From the NCBI GenBank assembly GCA_946183815.1, contig CAMHDG010000002.1:1-23589 (forward strand): DNA of 23,589 nt, in the 5' to 3' direction. This DNA comes from an uncultured bacterium. Lineage in GTDB: Bacteria > Cyanobacteriota > Vampirovibrionia > Gastranaerophilales > Gastranaerophilaceae. The notes beneath the pieces are model-generated. The model saw only the letters and a list, made by a program, of their open reading frames with translations, made no database searches and was not told the origin of the DNA. Both the position numbers and the translations under genes were made by a program. Positions 7,360-14,004 of this stretch are shown here, piece by piece. The first letter of the stretch is position 1; each line of letters opens with the position of its first letter.

Positions 7360-8418
7360 ATGAAGAAATATTTATTGCTATTTGTGTGTTTTGGACTTTT
7401 GCTTACCTGTATGTCAGTGAATGCGTGCCATTTTAGAAAATTAAAAGAAACCGCTAATCAGGAAAAAGTTGCTGATTTTGAGATAATTCCGACAATGGAT
7501 TATGACTCACATGCAAAAAATGTTGTCTGGGTCGGCACTTTTCAACTTATATGGAATGATTTAATTGATGAGATAATAAAACATCCTGTTGAATTTGCTC
7601 AAAAATCAGTTATGGCTGAGTTATTGAATAAGAAATCTTTTACTCCTGATGATTTGAACGAGAGTTCTTATTATAAAAAATTAGGGCTTGCATCTCCAAG
7701 TTTGAAAAAAGAGATAGAAACTGCAATAAAAGAAAAGTTTAACGAAAAAAGTGATATATTAAACCGTTTCGACTGGACACCTGCTCCTGAAAAGTATATT
7801 CTTTATGCAATGTTGAAGAAAGATTTTGAATATATAAAGCCGTTCGATAAGTTAGAGGATGGCGATTTTAACGGAAAAGGTAGTATTAAATATTTTGGTA
7901 TAAATAGAGATTCTGACAGTTCACTGCGTTATACGGTAAAAGTGCTATTTTACAATAACCCGAATGATTTTGCCCTTGTGCTTAAATCAAAACAAGGGGA
8001 TAATGTCTATTTATACAGAACAGATGATAACAAGACTTTAGATAAACTTTATGCAGATATGAAAACAAAAGCAGACAAGTTTATGGGTATTCGTACTTTT
8101 GGGAAAAAAGACGAGTTTAAAGCCCCAATGTTAGACTTCAAAAAGGAGCGTTCTTTTGACGAACTCTGTAATAAGCCTATAAAAAATTCAAACTTTATGA
8201 TTTCACAGGCTATCGAAACAGTTCAGTTTAAGATGAACGAGGCTGGAGTAAAACTTAAATCGGAAGCAGGCATGATAGTTAGTCTAACCTGTGCCCCATC
8301 TTTCAGGGAAGAACCGAGATATTTTTATTTTGATAAAAAATATGTAATTTTCTTGCAGGAAAAGGAAAAACCATATTTTGCCATGAAAATAGAAGATGCA
8401 AAAATTCTCCAAAAATAA
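7360..8418 (+). CDS. Lipoprotein with serpin-like C-terminal half (tentative)
   Basis: This 352-aa exported protein has an N-terminal signal (MKKYLLLFVCFGLLL) ending at V-N-A-C23, an acceptable lipobox, so it is probably lipid-anchored on the outer face of a membrane. Three stretches recall serpins (protease inhibitor family I4): Y-I-L-Y-A-M-L-K-K-D-F near 150, F-K-M-N-E-A-G-V-K-L-K-S-E-A-G near 290-305 in the position of the reactive-loop hinge, and F-Y-F-D-K-K-Y-V-I-F-L near 325-335 like the C-terminal strands. The N-terminal part is not clearly serpin-like. The assignment is a motif-level impression; it could be an unrelated lineage-specific lipoprotein. It is preceded by a good ribosome binding site (GGGAG). 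Confidence 0.75.
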   Translation: MKKYLLLFVCFGLLLTCMSVNACHFRKLKETANQEKVADFEIIPTMDYDSHAKNVVWVGTFQLIWNDLIDEIIKHPVEFAQKSVMAELLNKKSFTPDDLNESSYYKKLGLASPSLKKEIETAIKEKFNEKSDILNRFDWTPAPEKYILYAMLKKDFEYIKPFDKLEDGDFNGKGSIKYFGINRDSDSSLRYTVKVLFYNNPNDFALVLKSKQGDNVYLYRTDDNKTLDKLYADMKTKADKFMGIRTFGKKDEFKAPMLDFKKERSFDELCNKPIKNSNFMISQAIETVQFKMNEAGVKLKSEAGMIVSLTCAPSFREEPRYFYFDKKYVIFLQEKEKPYFAMKIEDAKILQK

Positions 8419-8526
8419 CTGTGTAATCAGTCAAAACGGAGCAAATTTTACTTTTTTATTTATTAAGTGAAAAAGCCATATAGAACAACTCCTAATTCTT
8501 TACTAAATTACCTGCCTGAGACAATT

Positions 8527-9024
8527 TTATTTTTCTGATATTTTTGGGTTGTGTTTTCCGTAATATTCAACAGGTACGTAGTAATCTTTGCCATCACGGG
8601 TATATATGTTTTCCGGATTAATTACTGCTTTTTGTTCAATGTATTTAGGCTCTTTTGTAGGTTTTACAACAAAGATTTGAGTAAAACCTCCTCCTGTTTT
8701 CGGTATCATTTGGATTTCAGTGTGAGTTCCTGTTTTTACTGTTGGGGTGTTTTTTATAGCCTGATTATTAAGTTTTTTGAGATATTCAGCAGGATTTTTT
8801 GTTAATTTGTCAGTTATTTCTAATGTATCATTCCCGAAATGATAATATGTTTTATCATTTTTTATTTTTTGAGTTATTAAAGATAGTGAATCCAGTTTCC
8901 CGGTAATCTCTTTTGGCAAATTCGTTTTTTGAACATGTGAGAACGGTACTTTTTTGCAAGAGGTTACCCCACCTGCTAACATTGTGCTAATAATTCCTGT
9001 TTTTATAATTTGTGATACTTTCAT
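8527..9024 (-). CDS. Small lipoprotein of unknown function
   Basis: This 165-aa protein has a short signal peptide (MKVSQIIKTGIISTMLAGG) ending at V-T-S-C23, a good lipobox, followed by K-K. The mature part is polar, without Cys, and has a Gly-Gly-Gly segment near 111-113 and a Y-Y-V-P-V-E-Y-Y stretch near the end. It is probably tethered to the periplasmic side of a membrane. The start is supported by GAGGG 7 nt upstream. Upstream on the same strand lies tRNA-Val(GAC) with its terminator, so it probably has its own promoter. No family recognised. Confidence 0.8.
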   Translation of the reverse strand: MKVSQIIKTGIISTMLAGGVTSCKKVPFSHVQKTNLPKEITGKLDSLSLITQKIKNDKTYYHFGNDTLEITDKLTKNPAEYLKKLNNQAIKNTPTVKTGTHTEIQMIPKTGGGFTQIFVVKPTKEPKYIEQKAVINPENIYTRDGKDYYVPVEYYGKHNPKISEK

Positions 9025-9051
9025 AATATACCCTCACAATAAGAATAGCAC

Positions 9052-9082
9052 AAAAAAAGAGGTCACTAGACCTCTTTTTTTT
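9052..9082 (-). terminator. Terminator of tRNA-Val(GAC)
   Basis: The stem AGAGGTC / GACCTCT, with A-run and T-run on its two sides, lies directly after the tRNA CCA end. It is nearly the same as the hairpin at 1-30. Confidence 0.8.
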
Positions 9083-9083
9083 A

Positions 9084-9159
9084 TGGTGGGCGATACGTGA
9101 CTCGAACACGTGACCCCCACAATGTCGATGTGATACGCTACCAACTGCGCCAATCGCCC
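9084..9159 (-). tRNA. tRNA-Val (anticodon GAC)
   Basis: The 76-nt cloverleaf lies on the minus strand. The acceptor GGGCGAT pairs with ATCGCCC, and the D arm is GCGC/GCGT. The anticodon stem TCACA/TGTGG encloses loop TCGACAT (anticodon GAC), and the T arm ACGTG/CACGT encloses TTCGAGT. CCA is encoded. Its upstream side runs straight into a 98-bp tandem repeat that copies parts of its 5' half. Confidence 0.93.
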
Positions 9160-9354
9160 ACAATATTAACTTTTACTATACCCTGCGGGTATCCGATACG
9201 CTACCCCTCTCACAAAACAATACTTAATTGTTTTGTTCGGCAGAGTGCCAATCGCCCACAATATTAACTTTTACTATACCCTGCAGGTATCCGATGCGCT
9301 ACCCCTCTCACAAAACAATACTTAATTGTTTTGTTCGGCAGAGTGCCAATCGCC
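9151..9354 (-). repeat. 98-bp tandem repeat containing tRNA-Val 5'-half fragments
   Basis: Two copies (9151-9248 and 9249-9346) differ at two positions, and a third begins at 9347-9354. On the minus strand each unit carries the first 11 bases of tRNA-Val(GAC) (GGGCGATTGGC, with the next base differing). A 10-bp hairpin follows (ACAAAACAAT / ATTGTTTTGT, 5-nt loop), and then GGTAGCGTATC, the tRNA D-arm sequence (one base differs in the second copy). A second hairpin (ATACCC/GGGTAT; one pair is lost in the second copy) precedes the tRNA leader. With flanks this explains most of the gene-free 9025-9563 stretch. Confidence 0.85.
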
Positions 9355-9420
9355 ATCTTAATATACTATACAAGTCCTAAACTTTCAACTATTTTTTTTA
9401 TTTTTCATTTTAATAAGTCG

Positions 9421-9452
9421 GCTGGATTGCCACACTATCGCTCGCAATGACG
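9421..9452. repeat. Copy of a widespread GTCATTGCGAG-type repeat
   Basis: The segment GGATTGCCACACTATCGCTC followed by GCAATGACG matches, in reverse complement, a short palindrome-like repeat (GTCATTGCGAGC...GGCAATCC) that I know from many bacterial genomes. It has no coding role. Confidence 0.5.
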
Positions 9453-9472
9453 GGCTTTACGACTAAGCACAA

Positions 9473-9503
9473 CTTTCCATTTTCCATTTTCAATTTTCCA
9501 TTT
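9473..9503. repeat. Short tandem heptamer repeat (TTTTCCA)
   Basis: About four consecutive units of TTTTCCA, one changed to TTTTCAA. A related array lies at 19945-19979. This resembles the short tandemly repeated heptamers known from cyanobacteria. Confidence 0.6.
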
Positions 9504-9563
9504 GAATAAATACATCATTTAATGAATGTAATAACTCAATTTTTGCTCTAAAATAGTACTATT

Positions 9564-10439
9564 ATGAGAAGATTTATTTTATTATTAACTATGGTGTTGC
9601 TAATGTCAGCACCTGTTCACGCAATTAAAATCGGGTTATACACAAATGTAACATCTGTTCAGGTTTCTGTATCTGATGAGGCGCAAATGATAGATGTTAA
9701 AACAAATAAGCAACTATGTGTTATTCACAAAATGCTTATGTATGAGATAACCCCACTTGATGACGATAAAATGGTTGTCCGCTCTAACTGGGGTCAATGT
9801 ACCGTAAATTCTGCCGATGCTGTGGTTAAACCGTTAGACCCGCAGGCATGCGTTTATACAAAGGATAAGTGGTACAGAGGAATATTACGGGTTCAAAACA
9901 GAGAGAATACCCTTACAGTAATAAATGACGTATGCATTGAAAACTACCTGCAGGGTGTCGTTCCTGTCGAGATGCCGTCATCTTGGCCATTAGAGGCACT
10001 TAAAGCCCAGACTATCGCCGCACGAACATACGCAGTCGCAAATATGGGCAAACATGCCAAAGAGGGTTTCGATTTGGTCGATACTGTGATGGATCAGGTC
10101 TATGACGGGGTTAAAGCAGAATGCGAAACTACCAATAAAGCAGTTTTGCAAACAAAAGGTATTATCATGCTCTATGATAATAAACCTATTTCTGCTATGT
10201 ATTCGTCATGCGCAGGCGGGTTCACAAAGTCTGCCTATGAGGCATTTGGTAACGATATCCCATATCTTCGCTCTGTTCAGAGTTTCGATGACAATGCAGC
10301 AAAAGCAGGGCATGGTGTCGGCATGACACAGCATGGCGCTAAAAATTTGGCTCAAATGGGCAATAATGCCTATCAAATTTTGTCACATTTTTACAATAAT
10401 ATACAATTTGTAAGGCTAAATCCAATCTATTATAAATAG
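9564..10439 (+). CDS. SpoIID/LytB-domain cell-wall protein
   Basis: This 291-aa exported protein has a signal peptide (about residues 1-20, cleavage after VHA). The SpoIID domain covers about 115-285. Characteristic features are E136 in V-V-P-V-E-M-P-S-S-W, matching the catalytic Glu of SpoIID lytic transglycosylases, then A-Q-T-I-A-A-R-T-Y-A (148-157), Y213-S-S-C-A-G-G and G249-H-G-V-G-M-T-Q-H-G-A. The expected role is cleavage of peptidoglycan glycan strands, probably denuded ones, in the periplasm. Such proteins occur widely in non-sporulating bacteria, including cyanobacteria, so sporulation need not be inferred. No Shine-Dalgarno is visible. TAAAAT ends 9 nt before the ATG, so the leader is at most a few bases. 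Confidence 0.88.
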   Translation: MRRFILLLTMVLLMSAPVHAIKIGLYTNVTSVQVSVSDEAQMIDVKTNKQLCVIHKMLMYEITPLDDDKMVVRSNWGQCTVNSADAVVKPLDPQACVYTKDKWYRGILRVQNRENTLTVINDVCIENYLQGVVPVEMPSSWPLEALKAQTIAARTYAVANMGKHAKEGFDLVDTVMDQVYDGVKAECETTNKAVLQTKGIIMLYDNKPISAMYSSCAGGFTKSAYEAFGNDIPYLRSVQSFDDNAAKAGHGVGMTQHGAKNLAQMGNNAYQILSHFYNNIQFVRLNPIYYK

Positions 10440-10522
10440 CCTAACCCCTTTATCCGTAGGCTTTTTCCTCTAATACCATGCCCGCATGCCCGATAATTGT
10501 AAACATTGTAACTATTTACTGC

Positions 10523-10550
10523 TTGCAAATTCAAGGATAATGTGTATAAT
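10523..10550 (+). promoter_or_regulatory. Promoter of the HU gene
   Basis: TTGCAA (10523-10528), 16 nt, then a perfect TATAAT (10545-10550). The leader is about 55 nt and ends in AAGGAGA before the ATG. Confidence 0.7.
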
Positions 10551-10613
10551 GAAAATTGTAGAGAGTTTAGTGTTTATGACTAACACTACTGAAAAGTAGA
10601 AAAGGAGATTATT

Positions 10614-10886
10614 ATGAACAAAGACGAATTAGTAAAAGAAATTGCTAAAAAAGCAGGTGTTTCTCAAAAGGCTGCAGGTGATATCTTATCAGCAACATTA
10701 GAAACAATTGAAAAAACAGTTTCTAAAGGCAAAAAAGTTACTTTAGTTGGCTTTGGTACTTTTGAAGCACGTAAGAGAGCAGCAAGAACCGGCAGAAACC
10801 CTCAAACAGGTGCAGAATTGAAAATCGCTGCAAAAACAGTTCCAGCATTCTCTGCAGGTAAAAAATTCAAAGAATTAGTTAAGTAA
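10614..10886 (+). CDS. hup: HU-family nucleoid DNA-binding protein
   Basis: This 90-aa protein has the full HU/IHF fold: N-terminal helices (MNKDELVKEIAKKAG...), the G-F-G-T-F motif at 47-51, the DNA-binding arm R-x-x-R-x-G-R-N-P-Q-T-G (55-66) with the intercalating proline, and a basic C-terminus. It bends and compacts DNA as a dimer. Length and motifs are standard. It has its own promoter, a strong AAGGAGA ribosome binding site and a strong terminator, so it is a single-gene unit, as expected for an abundant protein. The numerous hairpin-forming repeats in this genome are plausible binding sites for HU, but that is inference. Confidence 0.97.
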   Translation: MNKDELVKEIAKKAGVSQKAAGDILSATLETIEKTVSKGKKVTLVGFGTFEARKRAARTGRNPQTGAELKIAAKTVPAFSAGKKFKELVK

Positions 10887-10909
10887 TTCTTTTTGTTCAA
10901 ACAAGTTTG

Positions 10910-10942
10910 AAACGGCGGATAGGAAACCTATCCGCCGTTTTT
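10910..10942 (+). terminator. Terminator of the HU gene
   Basis: A long GC-rich stem (AAACGGCGGATAGG, loop AAA, perfect complement) is followed by TTTTT. It may also stop the convergent lytic transglycosylase transcript. Confidence 0.9.
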
Positions 10943-10955
10943 ATTTAGTTGTTGA

Positions 10956-11624
10956 TTATAAATAATTCTTTAAAATCGATTTTACATAGTTTTGTGTTTC
11001 TTTATACGGTGGAACACCATCATATTTACTTACGGCATTAGGGCCTGCATTGTAGGCCGCAAGTGCAAGAATTGTGTTTCCATGAAATCTGTCCAGCATA
11101 GATTTTAAGTATTTTACCCCACCTTCAATATTTTGTTGAGGATCCATTGCATTTTTAACTCCAAGTCCTTTTGCAGTTGATGGCATGAGTTGCATAAGCC
11201 CTAACGCACCAACTTTTGATTTTGCATTAGGGTTAAAACCTGATTCCTGTTGAACCAACGCTTTTACAAGTTTTGAATCCACCCCGTATTTTGCAGAGGC
11301 TTCATCTATCATAGATATTATTTGATCTTTTGTTGTTCGTTTTGTGATGTTAACATTAGGGTTAGTGTAGAGTTGCGCATCAACGCTTGTTATACCCCTG
11401 TTTTTCAGCAATGTCCCAAACTGAGCCTTTGCAGTTGATTGTAGAATTTTGTCAAAGGACTGAACACTGTCTTTTGAAGGTAGTTGTGCATTCATTTTAT
11501 TGATAGTGTCCATATCTTTTTTTGCTGAAACACCATCAATATAGTTGCTCATTTGAGCATACCTTTGCATTGTTTTTGCTTGTCCTCCCGAGTTTAGCAA
11601 ACTCTGAATCATTTCTGAAAACAT
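10956..11624 (-). CDS. SLT-type lytic transglycosylase
   Basis: This 222-aa protein has a goose-lysozyme-like transglycosylase domain at about 100-220. It shows catalytic E127 in Q-Q-E-S-G-F-N-P-N-A, then G142-L-M-Q-L-M-P, and A190-Y-N-A-G-P. These residues define the Slt70/MltE family, which cleaves peptidoglycan and releases 1,6-anhydro ends. The first 95 residues are polar and helical and contain no signal peptide or membrane helix, so how it reaches the wall is unclear. Flagellar or secretion-associated SLT proteins can have this form. The ribosome binding site AAGGTGAT lies 7 nt before the ATG. It is convergent with HU and shares the terminator region. Confidence 0.9.
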   Translation of the reverse strand: MFSEMIQSLLNSGGQAKTMQRYAQMSNYIDGVSAKKDMDTINKMNAQLPSKDSVQSFDKILQSTAKAQFGTLLKNRGITSVDAQLYTNPNVNITKRTTKDQIISMIDEASAKYGVDSKLVKALVQQESGFNPNAKSKVGALGLMQLMPSTAKGLGVKNAMDPQQNIEGGVKYLKSMLDRFHGNTILALAAYNAGPNAVSKYDGVPPYKETQNYVKSILKNYL

Positions 11625-11748
11625 TTATTGATCACCTTCTTCTATACTATCGAAGAACGACAGTATTAATACACCCTTTAATCTTGCGGATAAAATATCC
11701 TCTATTTGTATTACTTATTTTTTATGAAAAGTCAAAATAATAATTTAC

Positions 11749-11865
11749 GGTGACTAGGTGATTAAGTGATTAAGTGACTAAGCAAGCCGATTTTTAATCG
11801 GCAATAATACTTTGGCTTTTAGCCAAATTCTCTTAGTCACTCAGTCACCTAGTCACTTAATCACT
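11749..11865. repeat. Octamer-repeat inverted arms with two inner hairpins (element B)
   Basis: The left arm 11749-11782 is four units of GTGAYTAR. The right arm 11832-11865 is the inverted counterpart with the same unit number. Between them are two perfect hairpins: GCCGAT-TTTTA-ATCGGC and TTTGGC-TTTTA-GCCAAA. Downstream, CTAAACAATAATTTA (11896-11910) matches the end of element A, but the left flank does not carry its inverse. There is no coding capacity. This fills most of the 11625-11944 spacer. Confidence 0.75.
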
Positions 11866-11896
11866 TTTGCGAAATTCGGCTCACTACGTTCGCCTC

Positions 11897-11925
11897 TAAA
11901 CAATAATTTATCTTTGTACTATAAT
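11897..11925 (+). promoter_or_regulatory. Promoter of the aminotransferase gene
   Basis: A perfect TATAAT (11920-11925) lies 17 nt after TAAACA (11897-11902), which is part of the repeat-end sequence CTAAACAATAATTTA. The repeat may thus supply the -35 of this gene. Confidence 0.55.
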
Positions 11926-11944
11926 AAAACCAGAGGGAGAAGTT

Positions 11945-12979
11945 ATGGAAGCAACTACACAAAAGAATATTGATTGGACAAATTTAGGATTTGGATATGT
12001 AAAGACAGATTACCGTTATGTATCTAATTACAAAGACGGAAAGTGGGATAACGGAGAATTAACCACAGATTCAAACATTGTACTTAACGAAAGTGCTGGG
12101 GTTTTACAATATGCCCAAACATGTTTTGAGGGAATGAAAGCATACAGAACAGTTGACGGGAAAGTAGTATGCTTCCGACCTGACCTCAACGCTCAACGCA
12201 TGATAGACACATGCAAACGTCTTGAAATGCCCGTTTTACCAAAAGAAAGATTTATTGATGCAGTTGTTCAGGTAGTGAGAAAAAATCTTGACTACGTACC
12301 ACCTTACGGTTCAGGGGCAACCCTTTACATAAGACCATACATGTTTGGAACAAACCCTGTAATGGGGGTAAAACCCGCAGATGAATACCAGTTCAGAATA
12401 TTCACTTCCCCTGTTGGTCCGTATTTTAAAGGCGGGGCTAAACCTATAACTTTAAGAATACCTGATTTTGACAGAGCCGCACCGAGAGGAACAGGTCATG
12501 TTAAAGCAGGGTTGAATTATGCTATGAGCCTTCACGCTATTGTTGACGCTCATAAACAAGGCTTTAACGAAAATATGTATCTCGACTCTGCAACAAGAAC
12601 AAAAATTGAAGAAACCGGCGGGGCTAATATCATTTTCGTAACAAAAGATAATACTATTGTTACCCCTAAATCTTCTTCAATTCTCCCATCTATAACAAGA
12701 CGGTCACTTATGTACGTTGCTGAGCATTACCTTAACCTCAAAACAGAAGAAAGAGAAATCTATTTAGAAGAATTAAAAGACTTTTCAGAATGTGCTTTAT
12801 GCGGTACTGCGGCAGTGTTATCCCCTGTCGGAAAAGTTGTTGACCACGGAAAAGAAATTGTATTTCCATCAGGCATGGAAAAAATGGGTAACATTACGCA
12901 GAAACTTTATGATACCTTAACAGGTATCCAAATGGGTAGGATAGATGCACCTGACGGGTGGATTAAAGAGATTTGTTAA
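11945..12979 (+). CDS. ilvE: Branched-chain amino acid aminotransferase
   Basis: This 344-aa fold-type IV PLP enzyme of the type-II bacterial BCAT group transfers the amino group between 2-oxoglutarate/glutamate and the Val, Leu and Ile 2-oxo acids. Visible signatures include F61-E-G-M-K-A-Y-R, Y128-I-R-P-Y-M-F-G, the Schiff-base lysine in G184-H-V-K187-A-G-L-N-Y-A, K220-I-E-E-T-G-G-A-N and C-G-T-A-A-V-L-S-P-V-G near 286. Length is normal. The start has GGGAGA at a good distance and a promoter 20 nt further up. The stop codon TAA coincides with the first bases of element C. It stands alone, with no ilv or leu genes beside it. Confidence 0.95.
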   Translation: MEATTQKNIDWTNLGFGYVKTDYRYVSNYKDGKWDNGELTTDSNIVLNESAGVLQYAQTCFEGMKAYRTVDGKVVCFRPDLNAQRMIDTCKRLEMPVLPKERFIDAVVQVVRKNLDYVPPYGSGATLYIRPYMFGTNPVMGVKPADEYQFRIFTSPVGPYFKGGAKPITLRIPDFDRAAPRGTGHVKAGLNYAMSLHAIVDAHKQGFNENMYLDSATRTKIEETGGANIIFVTKDNTIVTPKSSSILPSITRRSLMYVAEHYLNLKTEEREIYLEELKDFSECALCGTAAVLSPVGKVVDHGKEIVFPSGMEKMGNITQKLYDTLTGIQMGRIDAPDGWIKEIC

Positions 12980-13186
12980 ATTATTGTTTATCTGCGAAGC
13001 AGATATATCTCTCCTTGGAGAGAGAGAAATTTCTTAATGAACTGCTTGCAGTGAATTTAGAAATTTGAGAGAGGGTAAGTAATAGTTGGTTTAATAAATA
13101 ATTGAACCCTCTGTCCAACCCCTATCCAAAGGAGAGGGGCTTTTAACGATTTATATATTTACCCCCGCTAAACAATTATTTACCCC
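12977..13186. mobile_element. MITE-like element C
   Basis: The left end TAAATTATTGTTTA (12977) and right end CTAAACAATTATTTACCCC (to 13186) form terminal inverted repeats. The interior contains CTCTCC/GGAGAG and a long imperfect hairpin centred on ACTGCTTGCAGT and framed by AAATTTCT / AGAAATTT. The interior is closely similar to that of element D at 21387 but unlike A and B. There is no open frame. The first three bases are the stop codon of the aminotransferase gene. Confidence 0.7.
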
Positions 13187-13190
13187 TCAT

Positions 13191-13218
13191 TTGTCTTTAG
13201 AAAAAAAATTGTTATAAT
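13191..13218 (+). promoter_or_regulatory. Promoter of the metallopeptidase-like gene
   Basis: TTGTCT (13191-13196), 16 nt, TATAAT (13213-13218). It begins just outside the right end of element C. GGAG at 13235-13238 precedes the start by 7 nt. Confidence 0.65.
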
Positions 13219-13245
13219 ATTAATTGAGATAAATGGAGTTGATAT

Positions 13246-13917
13246 ATGAAAAAGTTATTATTGTTATTGGTGTGTTTAACATTATTGAATTTACCCGTTC
13301 TGGCTAAAAAGCCTTACCCTGTTCCCCCAGGGGTTAAAGTTCCTGCAAAATTTACAGATCAATACATTGAAGATGTTTATGACGAATATAAAAAAGTTAC
13401 TGATGAAAGTCTTATCATAATTGCTCTTGAAATGTTGAAGAATACCGATGGTGATTTTTCAAGAAAGGCGATTTTAGGCTACAATTTAACAGGTTACCCA
13501 ATAAAAATACAATTTAAAGATTTGGCAAGTTTAAACAAGTCTTACGCAAATTTTGATGCGGTAGGCTGGAAGAAGAAGAAAAAACTGTTTATTTATATAA
13601 ACCCAAAACATCAGACCGCACCACCTGCCGCTATTGCAGCCTTACTATCACACGAGGCACTGCATCAAGACGAATACAATTCCTTGAGCGAAGAAACTTT
13701 TGCATGGACTATGGAAGCAGTTGTCTGGACAGATTTAGCAGATGTTTACCCTGAATGTAATGTTGAGAGCAACGCTCTTGTAAAAAGGGAAAACACCCTA
13801 AAAAAATTGTTTGAAAAAGGCGGACACTCACCTAAATACATAAAAAAAGCAGTCTATCAAAACAAAGGCTATCAGGGGTTACCTATAACATCTCCGGGGT
13901 TCAAAGAAAAATTCTAA
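13246..13917 (+). CDS. Exported HExxH metallopeptidase-like protein
   Basis: This 223-aa protein has a signal peptide (MKKLLLLLVCLTLLNLPVLA, cleavage after residue 20). L133-L-S-H136-E137-A-L-H140 is an HExxH zinc site, and E149/E150 in S-L-S-E-E-T-F-A-W is well placed as third ligand (gluzincin-like spacing). The basic stretch K109-K-K-K-K precedes the strand that usually packs on such a helix. It probably acts outside the cytoplasmic membrane on proteins or peptides; the substrate is unknown. A promoter and GGAG site precede it, and a 13-bp tandem repeat begins on its stop codon. No named family is assigned, only the zinc-site pattern. Confidence 0.8.
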   Translation: MKKLLLLLVCLTLLNLPVLAKKPYPVPPGVKVPAKFTDQYIEDVYDEYKKVTDESLIIIALEMLKNTDGDFSRKAILGYNLTGYPIKIQFKDLASLNKSYANFDAVGWKKKKKLFIYINPKHQTAPPAAIAALLSHEALHQDEYNSLSEETFAWTMEAVVWTDLADVYPECNVESNALVKRENTLKKLFEKGGHSPKYIKKAVYQNKGYQGLPITSPGFKEKF

Positions 13918-13967
13918 TATTTACCACCAATATTTACCCCTAATATTTACCCATAATATTTACCCCT
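13916..13967. repeat. Four tandem 13-bp repeats (AATATTTACCCCT)
   Basis: Four units spaced exactly 13 nt with changes only in the last positions. The first unit begins within the stop codon of the preceding gene. The core TTTACCCC also ends elements A and C and occurs three times at 15194-15234. Confidence 0.85.
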
Positions 13968-13969
13968 TC

Positions 13970-14004
13970 TTTACTCACATTATAAATAATGATATTATTA
14001 AATT
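13970..14004 (+). promoter_or_regulatory. Promoter of the TPR gene, apparently leaderless
   Basis: TTTACT (13970-13975), 17 nt, TATTAT (13993-13998), then 6 nt to the ATG at 14005. Transcription would start on the start codon, and no Shine-Dalgarno sequence is present. Confidence 0.55.

Noticed and set aside
9151..9354. CRISPR-like array
   Set aside because: The repeat is 98 bp in direct tandem without unique spacers and there are no cas genes.
9564..10439. Evidence for sporulation
   Set aside because: SpoIID domains occur in many non-sporulating bacteria and no other sporulation gene is visible.
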